Below are positions 43,239 through 54,641 of a stretch of 64,000 nucleotides of DNA, piece after piece (within the stretch, counting starts at the first letter, position 1; every line of letters starts with the position of its first letter). The position numbers and the translations under genes are program-made. Source of the DNA: Fragilaria radians. Its lineage: Eukaryota; Bacillariophyta; Fragilariophyceae; Fragilariales; Fragilariaceae. The notes beneath the pieces were generated by a model. The model searched no databases, was not told where the DNA came from, and saw only the letters and a program-made list of their open reading frames with translations. The stretch lies in contig CAAAJI010000102.1 of the NCBI GenBank assembly GCA_900642245.1, positions 98,203-162,202 on the forward strand, written 5' to 3'.

Positions 43239-45181
43239 CACAAGGAACTTATGGAACAAAATTTAGACAAGACTGTAATGAGTAATATACGCGAAGACGG
43301 ACCAAAACATTGAAGTTGGTCTTAGGCATTATTTCAGTTCATATAGCATCTAAAGCTTATGACTAAAATTGATCATAGAGGTGAGTACAGAATACTGAGT
43401 GAACTACATGCTTGATTAAAATAGTGATTCTGGAATGGAACAATTAAGGTAACTATGTGCGCATTTATCGTTGCATATACGGTTCTCTTGATTATGTGAT
43501 TCTCCCAAAGAAACAATTGGTACAGATATATCTTAAATTCAAAAAAGATGATGAGAAGGTGCAACTTTTCGAATTCCTTCTAAATGCATACAAAATTCGA
43601 TGATGATCACGGAAACATTCCCCGCTGAGAGTCAAGGCTGCTGCATTAGTGGTGTAAGTTGAGTTCTAATTGACTAGGAGGTTGTTTTACTTGTCTAAAT
43701 CTATCAGCATAAGAATCACGAATTTCAATAGGGATTATTCTTAGCACGGTACAAATTTTCCGAATAACAATTATTGATGTTTCGGAATACTACATTTTTT
43801 CAGTGTACAACAAGCAAGTAGTAAATTAGATTATGGCCTTTTGGTTTCAGCAATTTGAGATGTTTGTATTATGGCAGAGTTACTGTGAGAGAAATATTGA
43901 GGAATCTTAGCAGATTCCAGTGTGGAAAGGCAACTTTGGTATAAAAGAATTTCTTTCATGAAAAATTACATAAAGAAGAGGATACGAAAGCAACTAAGGT
44001 TGAAGAAATTCAAGGAAGTACCCTGACAATTTAGAAAGGACACGCTACATTGTTTCCTTTTCCATTCTCATATGGCTGAAAGACAATGTCAGATGTTGAT
44101 CTTTTGCTACCGCTTGTCCCAGGATTCCTTAGATGAAATGGGTTTAGTGGTACAGGCAACAACTAAATCAAATCTAACAGACCTTCCAAGAGAGTTTTGA
44201 GAAGAAAGACATTTTGTTAACTAGAAGGTAGTTTATATCGTCCTATGACAAACATGGGAAAGGACAAAAAGAACTAAGCAAACTGGGCAAGAAGAGTTGA
44301 CAGAGTAATGATTGGTGAAGGAAAATGTAGATCTATATTTTTGGCGGCTAGTAACACTATTTGTCTGATACATTTTGCAAATAGTGGCTTCTATTCAAGT
44401 CTTTGCCACCTCGATTCCATAAATTTTTATTGACCGCAATGGATGTTGGTCCATCCAAATGAAGGAATTGCATTTTTCATGTATGCTTGACAATGACAGC
44501 AACAAGGATAAAACATGATGCATCATTCCTGATTGTATACGGCATGGGAAGTCATGACTTAGCTACTAATGTGTTGCGTAATGTAAATGAAAGATGCCTC
44601 AATTTTATTCAACTATTTTGTTGCGAAAGCAATCGTTAGTGGTGTAGAAGTTGAATATGTCGATGTACGTATCTAAAATCAGAGGATGAGATTGATGTCC
44701 CGCATACTCACGACCAACTCGGGCTTTCCTCTCCACTGAGACCTAACTGCTGTATAACCTTTTCTGACGTTGTGTAGTTGGAGTCGAAAAATACTTGCTT
44801 GTTTAAACGAAGCCGTAAGTGGTATGGTGTACTCAATGTCAGCGCAACACCGCAAGACAGGGTTCAAGGTGCAATTTTCCCGCCAGTCTCGTATATAAAC
44901 GTATTCATTTATATAGAGCATACGAAAGGATTTAAAGTCCCGGTTGGCTCCAAGTAATTAAGGCTCTCGGAGGCTTTTTTTCTCAACGGCCATCTCCGCA
45001 TACGTTTTGATATAGAGTTGAAATTTTCAAAAAGGTTACAATGCGCGTTGAGAAAGTTGAATTTTTGGCCAACAGATAAGAGCAATATACACCTTCGTAC
45101 ATTGTTTTGAGTAAGAAGTTAGAAACTCCTTCCTTTACGTAGAAGCGTTACCACATCTTGATTAATTTGCTTTGGCGCAAA
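43239..45181. other. Gene-poor stretch
   Basis: No gene supported. AT-rich up to about 44.9 kb with short, unrecognisable ORFs. From about 44.93 kb the composition changes toward the promoter of the DUF6824 gene. Confidence 0.4.
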
Positions 45182-45193
45182 TATATATATAAG
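45182..45193 (+). promoter_or_regulatory. TATA-like element of the DUF6824 gene
   Basis: ATATATATAAGC lies about 125 bp upstream of the start codon at 45316, followed by a GC-richer leader. Position and sequence fit a TATA box with a short 5' UTR, but no transcript data are available here. Confidence 0.4.
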
Positions 45194-45315
45194 CAGCGCT
45201 CGCAACCTTGTCCGAAAGTGAATCAACTAGCAGTCGGGAGGAAGACAGCGATCGAATCAACTTCTTTGTGTATTAGGTTAGAAATCTACATCTAGATAAC
45301 TTTTCGTTTGAAAGA

Positions 45316-47553
45316 ATGAGACGAAGCGAAGAAAATTTGCCGAGTCCAGTTTCCGCTGGAGCGCCTCGATCGTACCGGCGGATGTACGGTTCGGGTCTTA
45401 TGCCTACAGGACCACCTCATTCCCAGATGGAACGATCATCTATGGCGGGATTCTCGCGAGCTGAAATGACTGATAGAAAATTGGACCAATCACGCCTTCC
45501 TAGTTCACAAGACGAAGAAGGTGTAGAGGTCGTACTCGAGAGATCTGGTACCAAAGTGGTTGATTCACCTCCGAGGAGATATCCGGATCAAAATGTTTTC
45601 CGTCCTCCTCCGCATCCAGCCAGTCGGCCTCATGCGATGAGACCACCAAGAAACAATTATGGATCTTACCCTCCTCATGCTCACTCCAGAGGTGAATATC
45701 ATTCTCAGTTTCCCCCATCAAATCAAGTTCCCTATGATCAATCTGGATCCTTTGATGAAGGCTTTCCTGCACCTTCGCAAAACTACAGTCCTCATCCTCA
45801 TTATCCAACACCTCGTGTGTATGAAATAGATGATGTGAATGTTATTTCTCCTAATCACAAACCTGATCCTTATCGTCCTCCAACGTCGAGCACCCCGAGA
45901 TCAAGGCAACTTACCCCGCTCAACCATTACTACCAATATCCGCCAGCGTCTCCAGTCAGCAGACTTGCTAGAAATCATGGAAACTCCCCTCCCCCCTCCA
46001 CACATCCTTATGAACGGAGAGGAGTGTCACAAAAGGGCCCATATTCCGACGCTCAGAGAGAGTCAAATTCCTATCATCCAGATGATGGCACCTTCAACTC
46101 GTATTCAGCTTCGGGAGATCTTCGCCCTCCAGTCGTCGCTGAATCTTCCTTTGATTCCGAACACTATCCATCACCCCATTATTCATCTCATCCTACCACT
46201 CCAAATATCCCACCTCCTGAAGCACAGCCACATTACTATGGCGACGACACCTGGGGTAGTTTTGACGGTGGCCAGCCTCCATTTGATGAATATCGCTACT
46301 ACGGATATCATCCTGACTCTCCATACTCGCATTTCCCTCCTGCTTCTGTACCACCTGGGTATTATTCTGACCAAGGATATCCGCACCATTCATATTCCTC
46401 GCCTTATGATGATCATGGCCATAATGGATACCGCGAATATCACGAGGATGACCCCCAAATCGTGACTCCAAACGATAAAAAGCATTCCGAGGATAGCCGA
46501 GGTACTAAGGCAGCAAATGGCAGTATCCTACCAAGTGCTGCCTCTGAGATTGATTTTGATGTCACATCTCCTCCAATGGAACCAATCATTCCTCCCTCTG
46601 AGCATCCTATTTGTGATTCCCCAGCAGGTATCAACCCTCACGATGTCCTATGCGGCCGTGGTGGAGGGACTAATTCACAAATCGGAAATCGTCGATTTCG
46701 TCAGCTTGTTCAAGACTTTCAACCTACCTATTTGCTTGCAAGGAGGAAGGAGAAACCATTGTTGGCCCGTACCATTGTTTTGATTATTCGTAATAGAGGA
46801 GGAAGATTCTTAAAGAAAGATGAAGAAACTGGAGAACTTTATGAAGTTGGCGATGTCAAGGCAGAAGCAAAAACCTCTCAAGCGCTACGAGAAGGCTTGG
46901 ATGTTCGCGCCACGAAGAGTGCTACTAGTAGCTTGTTGGATAAGAAGAAAAAGAAGAAGGGAGGGAAAGATGATAAAGATGCGGATGGAAAAGAGTCCTC
47001 TACTCCTAACCAGAATGCCGAGGATGAAGACAACAAAGAAGACTCGCCTGTTGCTTCTCCGGAGCCACCTCCTTCTAGAGACAAAACTCCCCCGCCGCAG
47101 AAAGAGGATGACCAAGGTGTTACTACTCCTCCACCGTCTCCACCTGTTCTTCCACGGCTGCAACAACCTTCGGATATTGCTATCAAAGCGGGATTTGTCC
47201 ATCCTCATTCTCCAGAGGCAATGCTATTTCGCAAACGAAGACGAATGCGATCTGGAGTGTGTATTCCAACCGAAGATAAACTTTTCCCTGACTTTTGTCC
47301 TCCAAGGGCCCATCTTCATCGTAGTGGCAGTCCGCTAGCGAATGAGCTTGAAATGAATATGGCTTCGACCCCTCCTCACAGAAATAATGCATGTAATCAA
47401 GAAAGTGGTCGTCGTCATTATTCTGGAAGAGAGCGTTCTGGATGTTCTCCGGAATATCCAGAAGCTGGTTGTGGAGGTATTGCATTGAGCATCATGACAG
47501 GTGCAGCTACTGGAAGTTTTTGTCTAGGGCCTTCTAACTGGCGACGAAAGTAG
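45316..47553 (+). CDS. Large DUF6824-domain protein
   Basis: 745 residues, single exon. The first about 430 residues are Pro/Ser/Tyr/His-rich and disordered (many PPHPH, YPPH, SPHY stretches). The DUF6824 domain follows (about 437-535): INPHDVLCGRGGGTNSQIGN, RRFRQLVQDF, LARTIVLIIRNRGGRFLKKD and AEAKTSQALREGLDVRA. A Lys-rich patch (KKKKKKGGKDDKD) and a Pro/Glu-rich linker come next, then a C-terminal block RKRRRMRSGVCIPTEDKLFP, with DFCPPRAHLH just after. The domain is widespread in diatoms and often found with basic regions; a nuclear, DNA-linked role is suspected, not shown. The basic patches could be nuclear localisation signals. Smaller relatives lie at 56-59 kb. Confidence 0.9.
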   Translation: MRRSEENLPSPVSAGAPRSYRRMYGSGLMPTGPPHSQMERSSMAGFSRAEMTDRKLDQSRLPSSQDEEGVEVVLERSGTKVVDSPPRRYPDQNVFRPPPHPASRPHAMRPPRNNYGSYPPHAHSRGEYHSQFPPSNQVPYDQSGSFDEGFPAPSQNYSPHPHYPTPRVYEIDDVNVISPNHKPDPYRPPTSSTPRSRQLTPLNHYYQYPPASPVSRLARNHGNSPPPSTHPYERRGVSQKGPYSDAQRESNSYHPDDGTFNSYSASGDLRPPVVAESSFDSEHYPSPHYSSHPTTPNIPPPEAQPHYYGDDTWGSFDGGQPPFDEYRYYGYHPDSPYSHFPPASVPPGYYSDQGYPHHSYSSPYDDHGHNGYREYHEDDPQIVTPNDKKHSEDSRGTKAANGSILPSAASEIDFDVTSPPMEPIIPPSEHPICDSPAGINPHDVLCGRGGGTNSQIGNRRFRQLVQDFQPTYLLARRKEKPLLARTIVLIIRNRGGRFLKKDEETGELYEVGDVKAEAKTSQALREGLDVRATKSATSSLLDKKKKKKGGKDDKDADGKESSTPNQNAEDEDNKEDSPVASPEPPPSRDKTPPPQKEDDQGVTTPPPSPPVLPRLQQPSDIAIKAGFVHPHSPEAMLFRKRRRMRSGVCIPTEDKLFPDFCPPRAHLHRSGSPLANELEMNMASTPPHRNNACNQESGRRHYSGRERSGCSPEYPEAGCGGIALSIMTGAATGSFCLGPSNWRRK

Positions 47554-47769
47554 GAAATGTTAGTTGGCCATCATCCTAAAATCGAATCGAAAAGACGCAG
47601 CATAAACATATATAAATCTGACGTTTAGCTCTATTTCTCTTCATGAAACTTGTAGAAAGTTTTGCTAATGGTAATGATAGTTTCGAGAGTTAAAATTATT
47701 TAGTGATTCTCAAAACAAGAACTTAATAAAATGTTATGTGGGTTGACTATCAACGACATTGGTGTCATT

Positions 47770-48250
47770 TTACTTCCAGTATCCTTGTTTACGCATTTGA
47801 TGCCTCATACCCACATACATCGTACCATAGCCAAGGGCAACGACTGTAACCACCATGAAAGTGACGGTTGTTTTGTCGTAAGGAGGATGGAATACATTCT
47901 GTTGTTGTTACCCAATGAAAAAAGAAAGATAAGTGAGTTACCCAAATTTGTGATTCCAATGTAACATAAGTCTCGCCTGTTCCATTATCAGCTGTAAACA
48001 ATCCTTCAAAAGGAAACGAATAGCCAAAACCGAAAATACCGATTCTTCGAAACGTTCTCACCACCACTACTACTACGACTATCTACTACTACGTTGAACG
48101 TACATGAGGGTGAGGGTCTTTAGGACGCGTGGCTTCAATCTGAGGCCAAAAATCTTTCGCCTTATGTGCCCTTGGAGGTGCAGCGGACATCATTCGACGT
48201 TGAGCATAGGAAGTTGCAGTAACGATGGCGCGACGGGAATTCATCATCAT
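47770..48250 (-). CDS. Small mitochondrial membrane protein, two exons (cytochrome oxidase subunit-like)
   Basis: Exon 1 (48250-48104) encodes MMMNSRRAIVTATSYAQRRM ... KAKDFWPQIEATRPKDPHPH, with a basic, Ser/Ala-rich mitochondrial presequence. A 205-bp intron (CCTCAT|GTACGT ... CAACAG|AATG, phase 0) joins exactly to exon 2 (47898-47770): NVFHPPYDKTTVTFMVVTVV, then ALGYGTMYVGMRHQMRKQGY and WK-stop. The 91-residue product has one membrane helix and a basic tail after it. This resembles the small single-helix subunits of cytochrome c oxidase (VIIc-type) or other inner-membrane complexes. The exact subunit is not certain. The gene lies 3' of the DUF6824 gene, tail to tail, about 215 bp away. Confidence 0.75.
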
Positions 48251-49450
48251 GGTTATGTTTGGGAAGGACGGGGTGGGGTATCTGGAACCCAAACTACAAA
48301 AAACTTGTGAAAAAAAACTGACGATATTCTACAGGGTAAAACCCGTTGCATGCAGTGTGGAAACCAAAACGAACCCTTACTTGTACTGCTTACTTGAAAT
48401 ATCCCGATCACATTTATAAATGAGGCATTATGTTTAAGGTTATTGAGATGCCGAATAGAACAATGTTGAGTATCTGTTACTGTGAACATTTTAAAATTAG
48501 TTTAAAGTATGTAGAGGCATACAAAGTAAATCCCATGGTTTAAATAAAGAAGGCCTGAACTTCCTTTGATTGAAAAATTGAAAAAAGTTGAAACGTGGTT
48601 GGTATGAAAGTCTTCATTCAATAGTAGTATCGACGATGCAGTGCTTTGTATAATTGTTCGAGGCACTAGATGCCTTAGTACTTTGAAGAATAATCCTATT
48701 AGTCCATCTAGTCTTGAAATACTTATGATTGCATTGTAACAGAGGGACAACTTAAATTGAGGTACCCTTATTTTTGTTATCAAGTTCGAATCGGCCTTAG
48801 AGTTCTTAGTTTGACACAAGTGAGACTACACGTGCATAGTTTGAACGGAGTTTTACATCGAGGTATTATATTTTGTATTTTATAGTATTTCGAGAAATAA
48901 AATGTTGATGGATTGAGGTAAGAGGGATAAGGTTGTATACAAGACTTGAAGATCTGCCTATAACACGAAAAATTAGAATGATAATTCTACCAGAGAGGTA
49001 ACTATCAGCAGGAATCAAGGAAGCAAATTGCAATGAATTACAGATCGGAAAAACAAACTTTTGCCTAACTGAGGTAGTAAAAATATCATTATTTAGTAGA
49101 ACAAATAGATAGTAAAGTATCATTCAGTTTCTGTAATAAATCTAAAAACCATATTTATTTGCAGAGTGAATATATATATCATAATAATATATATGTAATG
49201 TCAGAAACGATTGTTCTTCTTACGATTTGATCTCAAAGATTATAATATTGTTCATGACAAGATCACTTGGTCTTGTTATGCAGGCATTTGTACAAGCACT
49301 GTAACTCCAAGTACAAGTAGAAAAATAGGCAAACCCTTATCCTTAATCTTGACCCAATGGGTGTCGAAAGTTCGCGCCAAAACCAAAAGATGCCTTCAGA
49401 AATCACTCTACGATTCTATTTTGTCAACCTTATATCACTTCGGAAGCGTG
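48251..49450. other. Divergent intergenic stretch
   Basis: 1.2 kb between diverging genes. Contains an AT-repeat patch near 49170-49197 (atatatatatcataataatatatatg). The open frame continues upstream of 49451 but contains no ATG, so it is not included in the gene. Confidence 0.45.
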
Positions 49451-50146
49451 ATGACAGTGACGACGCTTCCATCTTGGCCTATAATTAATCTATCAACAGC
49501 CGATGAAACAAACACTCAAGATATAGTTCAAGATGAAAATGTAGTTATCGGTAAGTTTCAAAATAATAAATTGAAACCAACACTCTCATCCAAGTGTCAC
49601 AAGTTTATACCCTTTCTCTCTTCATGTATTCATTCAGATTTTTGGACCACGAAATGTACTCGTTGTCCTGATGCCCTTGATCATTTACATGAATTAGCTC
49701 TGGATTACAAAACTACCATCAAATTTGTTTCCATCTGTTGTGATTCTCTCGATGGAGCCCGTGAAATATTGGAACGAGATGATGATATTCGATGGCCTGC
49801 GATACATCACTATTATATGACTTCGGATCATAAGGAACACGCGAAGCGTGTGTTGGGCTTTCAAAGTGTACCCTTTTATGTTTTTGTACGTGGTGACGGT
49901 ACTATTCTGAGAATGGGAGGACCTTCGTCTGCCTTTCCCAACCATGAAACAATGTCACGATTGTTTGAACTGCATGAGCACAACAGTTGTGACGAACAGC
50001 CCAATGAACCAAACTGGAATAAAGACAATCATTTGGACCAAAAAATCGATTCGGATTTCCTTGTATCTGAAAGTGAATTGGAGGAAGCCAAAACTGAAAC
50101 GTGGGGTGAAGGTCAAGACTTTGTAATTGACGATTTAGACTTTTGA
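49451..50146 (+). CDS. Thioredoxin-fold protein with acidic tail, two exons
   Basis: The ATG at 49451 opens MTVTTLPSWPIINLSTADET. An 87-bp intron at 49551-49637 (TTATCG|GTAAGT ... CATTCAG|ATTT) is open in frame, so the raw ORF reads through it. Removing it gives NVVIDFWTTKCTRCPDALDH, a normal thioredoxin active-site strand and helix with a CxxC pair (CTRC). The spliced protein has 202 residues. Later thioredoxin elements: IKFVSICCDS, the cis-Pro loop FQSVPFYVFV and GTILRMGG. The last about 50 residues are acidic, ending WGEGQDFVIDDLDF. A cytosolic redox or adaptor protein is likely; no signal peptide. Similar diatom proteins exist, but the partner is unknown. Confidence 0.85.
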   Translation: MTVTTLPSWPIINLSTADETNTQDIVQDENVVIGKFQNNKLKPTLSSKCHKFIPFLSSCIHSDFWTTKCTRCPDALDHLHELALDYKTTIKFVSICCDSLDGAREILERDDDIRWPAIHHYYMTSDHKEHAKRVLGFQSVPFYVFVRGDGTILRMGGPSSAFPNHETMSRLFELHEHNSCDEQPNEPNWNKDNHLDQKIDSDFLVSESELEEAKTETWGEGQDFVIDDLDF

Positions 50147-52770
50147 TTCAAACCTAAATGTTAACATCTTTCTTTGTTGTTGAGACACAACATGATCAAT
50201 GAAATCTCCTAGGCATTCAAATTAACTTAACCCGGCGTCTTTATTATGCATACAATTCTTATGACACTACATTTGCTTCATTCCATTCATCATCGAATGT
50301 GCTGGTCGTATCTTTAATCTCGATCCATGCTGATGAGTGGTAGGTAGCTGACAACAAATGAAGCGTTACGGAAGTTAATTCAATATTATTGCTTTTCAGA
50401 AAGTAAACTAAAATGGCACAAAAGTTATAAATGGATATATGTGAATAGAAATTACAAGACGAAGTGTATGACTTGACTGGTGTAACGATGAAGAGTTTCA
50501 AGACTATAACAACTGATTCCCCTATTCCTAAAGTCAGTTATTCTGCTTAAAATTGAAAAAAAGCAATATATTGAGAGAAGGCCATGAGTCTTAGCTTATT
50601 CTTTGATGGCGAAATGAAAATACGATGGATTTGCTCAATGGAACGTTTGCAATATGGTATACGATCCCAGCAAGTTTTGAAAGGCACAACCTGCAAAGCA
50701 CACTTGGTTTCGCTTGACATTAAGCTTTATGCCTTGGCAAAAACTAACTGTGAAAACAAAAATTAAGAATATAGCGTTGACTATAGAATTTTTGTATTCC
50801 AATTGCAAATGGGATTTGATGAAAACCAATGCATACTGCAAGAGTTGATTCATATCAGAAAATTTACAACATTTCCTTGATCCAATGGAATAATTGTTTG
50901 TTGTGGTTCAATTTATAATGCAGCGATACCTTTGGATGCCTGAGGGCATTCACTTCACCAAAGCTTTTTGTTGTTAAAATCCATGGAGACCAGGAATACG
51001 CTCTTCAAGCTCATTTTGTACTCAAAGATACTTCAAGCAGTAACTCAGGAGGCAATAAAATCATTTGGCATTGTCAATAGCGCCCACTTCAACGGAAACA
51101 TGCTCACAGATGCTCATGCCATGATTATTTCATGACTTTTAGAGGGCCAACTGCACTGAATAAGCGATGGAATGTACATGGTGCCTAATCCTAAAGCTCA
51201 ACCAAAATTAACTTTGCTTGGACCTATACTTCCATGCAAGAGGAATTCTTCAATTGCATTTGATTGAAAGAGGTGAACTCAAATTTTCACTTCCTCATTA
51301 CGTTCAAAGATATCTGTGAGGTGTTTACCTTTATCATAGATGACTAAAGTCTTGACTACTATTCTAAGAAAAATAGAAAATCTTTTTTCAAATTGCCAAT
51401 GTTAAACTTTCAATTTCAATTTTTTGTGCCTTTATGCTGTATTAGATATTACATTGGGCTGAAATGTAATAATGTCACTTTGAGGACACTACTTTAGCAT
51501 TAATACATGAATCATCAATTCTGCTCTACCATGAAAATGCTTTATCAGCATTTACTGTTGCAATCCTTGATAATCATATTTCTATAACAATTATTTTGAT
51601 TTCAGTTTTTATTGAGACAATGTGATCTTGTTCCTTGATGAATAGTCTAGACTATCCATTGCGCCGTGGGGCATGAATGTTTCACGAAAAGTCTTGACTT
51701 TCCATACTGTGGTCCAATAGAATCATGCCATAAATCAATGAATCAAACCAATTGTAACGCGTCACCAGACATTGAGTTTATTTCCAACGTCAACTTAATG
51801 GCTTTCGCTACAAAGATTGTAGGTTTCTGGAATCCACATCCAAGTAGTATGAAGAAGCTTTCCCAGTTATCATTTTGTATAGAGAAAAATCCATTGCAAA
51901 TGGAACTTTCTTCAATCTCAACATTGTTTCCTAGCAGAGGTTGGATTCCGGAACTATAATCTAACATGACTGAAAGGAAAACCTCTAACGATCAATAAAC
52001 GCAAGGAGAGATATCGCAAACTTGTTGTGACCGAAAACATTGAAAGCGGGTAGGAAGAATTATTTTCCGGGGGATAAAATTTCAAACGATAATATGGTTA
52101 CTGCAGAGGGAAAGGGCCCTGGTAAACAAAGAGTATTCGAGGTATCCTATTCCTTGTGTTGAACCCTTGAGTTGGTCACGAGATGGCCTTATTTTCCGTG
52201 GCGCGACGTTAGACTACGAATGGGACCTGACGAACACTCTATCAAACACAAACGATGGGTTCCTGGAGAGCATGTGACACGTCTCTGGTAGGGAAATTGA
52301 AAATCCTAATGCAGTGCCGAGTATAATGAATGGGGCAGAAACAACAAAAGTTCGTCTGAATGCCAGCGTAATGGTGGAGACCGCCTAACGATATATATAC
52401 ACAAGTTCCGTTTCATCCCGAGGAAACACCAGACAGATGTCTGCTCCACGACTCTCAGAGATTCCACAAGTCCTTATGCAAAGAACTGCCAAAATGAGCT
52501 GAACTGAAAACTGCTTATAAAAGACCACGAACTACCAACAGGGATAATGAATCGGAAATCGACAAGGACAAAAGATTTTGTAGCTAAACTCAATGACTGA
52601 TAACCGGATAAACCCATAAGAAAACTCGCTATCCACTCTGCTCCTGATATGGACCAAGAGGTTAAACTGCCACGATATAGACACGGAATTCAGAATACAC
52701 GCGGCTTCGTTGAATATCTACTCGCTCTAAATTCTTCAATAAAGTAATCAGGTACTCCTCTTTCGAAAAG
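50147..52770. other. No gene seen, 2.6 kb
   Basis: Short frames only. Around 51000-51080 the plus strand reads like broken coding text (QEYALQAHFVLKDTSSSNSG), which may be pseudogene debris of unknown origin. The 97-codon frame at 51666-51959 starts from GTG and competes with an open frame on the other strand, so it is not called. Confidence 0.4.
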
Positions 52771-54641
52771 CTAATAACGGTCATAACCCCCTCCGTAACC
52801 ACCACCTCCTCCACGGTCATCGTATCCCCCACTTCCACCGTATCCTATAACGCAGATGATTTAGCAACAAGGAATCCAATGTCCGAATAGACACTTTTGG
52901 ATAAATTACATACCACCCCCTCCACTTGATCCTCCATAACCACCACCTCTTCCACCCCGGTCCTCGTAACTGCCACTGTAGCCTCCGCCATATCCTCCAC
53001 CTCCGCCGCCACCGTATCCACCACTACTTCCTCTATCATCATATCCTCCGCCTCGGCTGCCTCCGTAACCTTAAAAAGTAAAGTTAGTGATATCCTAGAT
53101 TAAGGACGTTATGTTTTACAATTATCGCCTACCTCCGCTATGACCTGAATGAGACAAAAGGTAAGAAATCAAGTAATGCAACAAGAAAATATGTTTCAAA
53201 ACACATACCTCCACCATATCCTTTTCATGGTATTGTGAGAGAAAACAATATAATGCTGAGTCAACAAACAAGCCGTTTAATTCAAAAACGCACCTCCTCC
53301 ATATCCTTTGGATTAATGAAAGTTCGTACAAATTAGAATCGAACGAAGAATACTTAAAACAGGAATCGATAATGTAAACATACCTCCTCCGTAGCCTGAA
53401 AACTCAAAGTCAGGAGACTTTATTGAAAAATTAACAATTCAAACATGTAGAAAATACGAACGTACCTCCTCCATAGCCTGAAATGCTCTCCGTCAGTTGG
53501 GGAAGATTATGAAACATTTACAAACAGACAAAATAAAACGAGAGTGAAAAAAGGACAATTTCTACAAGGAAAATATTACGTACCGCCTCCACTGCCACGG
53601 TCGTCATATCCACCTCGTCCACCTCCGTATCCTGTGATATGGTTGATCAATATGATAACATTAGAGAGTGTGATATCTTTCCTACGTGGAAATGTTTGAT
53701 TATACTTACCTCCGCCTCCTCCACCACCACCACCACTATAACCGCCACCACCATATCCTAGTGATATCACAGGTTAGACACATTTGAATTTGCTCTCATA
53801 GCGAGAGAATAGATCAAGATATTACGTACCTCCGCCACCGCTATCTCTGCCTCCTCTATCACTGGAAGGTCCCTTGGGTTGCGCTTCGTTTACACGAAGA
53901 GCTCTGCCATCCATTTCGTATCCATTTAACTTGTTGCAAGCTTGTTCTGCATCCGCAGCTGGCATCGTAACAAATGCAAATCCTCGAGGCTTTGAAGTAT
54001 CACGATCCGTGGGCATGAAGCAATCCACAACTTTTCCGTATTGTTCAAATGTCTGACGGACAGCATCTTCTGTGGCATCGAAAGCCAAGTTTCCAACATA
54101 TAACTTAACATCAGAATTTCCTGCTGCGTTGAAACCACCACCACGTCCACCACCAGATGGTGCCGAACTACCTTTGGGGCGAGATTCATTTACACGAATG
54201 GTCCGCCCATCCAATTGTGCTTGATCCAACTTAGAAATTGCCTTTTCGGCTGCTTCTCGAGTAGAAAATGTCACGAAACCAAATCCACGAGGACGCTGAG
54301 TACCACGTTCCATTGGTAAGAAGACATCTGTCACTGTACCAAACTGTCCAAATTCTTCTCGAAGACGTTGCTCATCAGTGGCTGCAAATAGAGGATCAAA
54401 GAAACGAAAGGTAGTGAGAAACATTTATCACGTAGAAGTACATACGATACTATACACGTTGTTATACCGTCGACATTTTCGTACCGTAATCGAGGTTTCC
54501 GATATAAAGCTTGACTTCTTCACCCGAACCAGTATCACCATTGCTGCTATGGTGGTGATGATCTCCTCCACCAGAGTTATGATGATCATCAGAATTAGCG
54601 CCACCATCATCTTGGTGATTGTGATTGTCGTTATCGGCCAT
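52771..54641 (-). CDS. Two-RRM glycine-rich RNA-binding protein with five 12-bp microexons
   Basis: Eleven exons by splice-site reading: 54641-54485, 54381-53830, 53757-53710, 53631-53584, 53477-53466, 53395-53384, 53305-53294, 53220-53209, 53144-53133, 53069-52914 and 52844-52771. They sum to 1,095 nt, 364 residues, with no internal stop. The N-terminus is His/Asn/Asp/Gly-rich. RRM1 has LYIGNL (45-50) and RGFGFVTF (84-91); RRM2 has KLYVGNL (145-151) and RGFAFVTM (185-192). Residues from about 222 are Gly/Tyr/Asp/Arg-rich (GYGGG, YDDRG, RGGGYGG), ending GGGYDRY. The product should bind RNA through the RRMs and self-associate through the tail, as in plant GRPs and hnRNP-like proteins. All introns are phase 1, 63-106 bp, GT-AG. 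Each 12-bp exon adds four residues. Exon boundaries need transcript proof. Confidence 0.88.

Noticed and set aside
42522..43313. Apparent 230-250-residue ORFs across the N gap (and across 54.8-55.6 kb)
   Set aside because: They consist almost wholly of undetermined bases.
47899..48103. Three-exon model of the small mitochondrial gene with a middle exon (DNGTGETYVTLESQIW)
   Set aside because: The middle exon does not join exon 1 in frame with GT-AG sites, whereas the direct exon 1-exon 2 join is phase 0 and gives a coherent protein.
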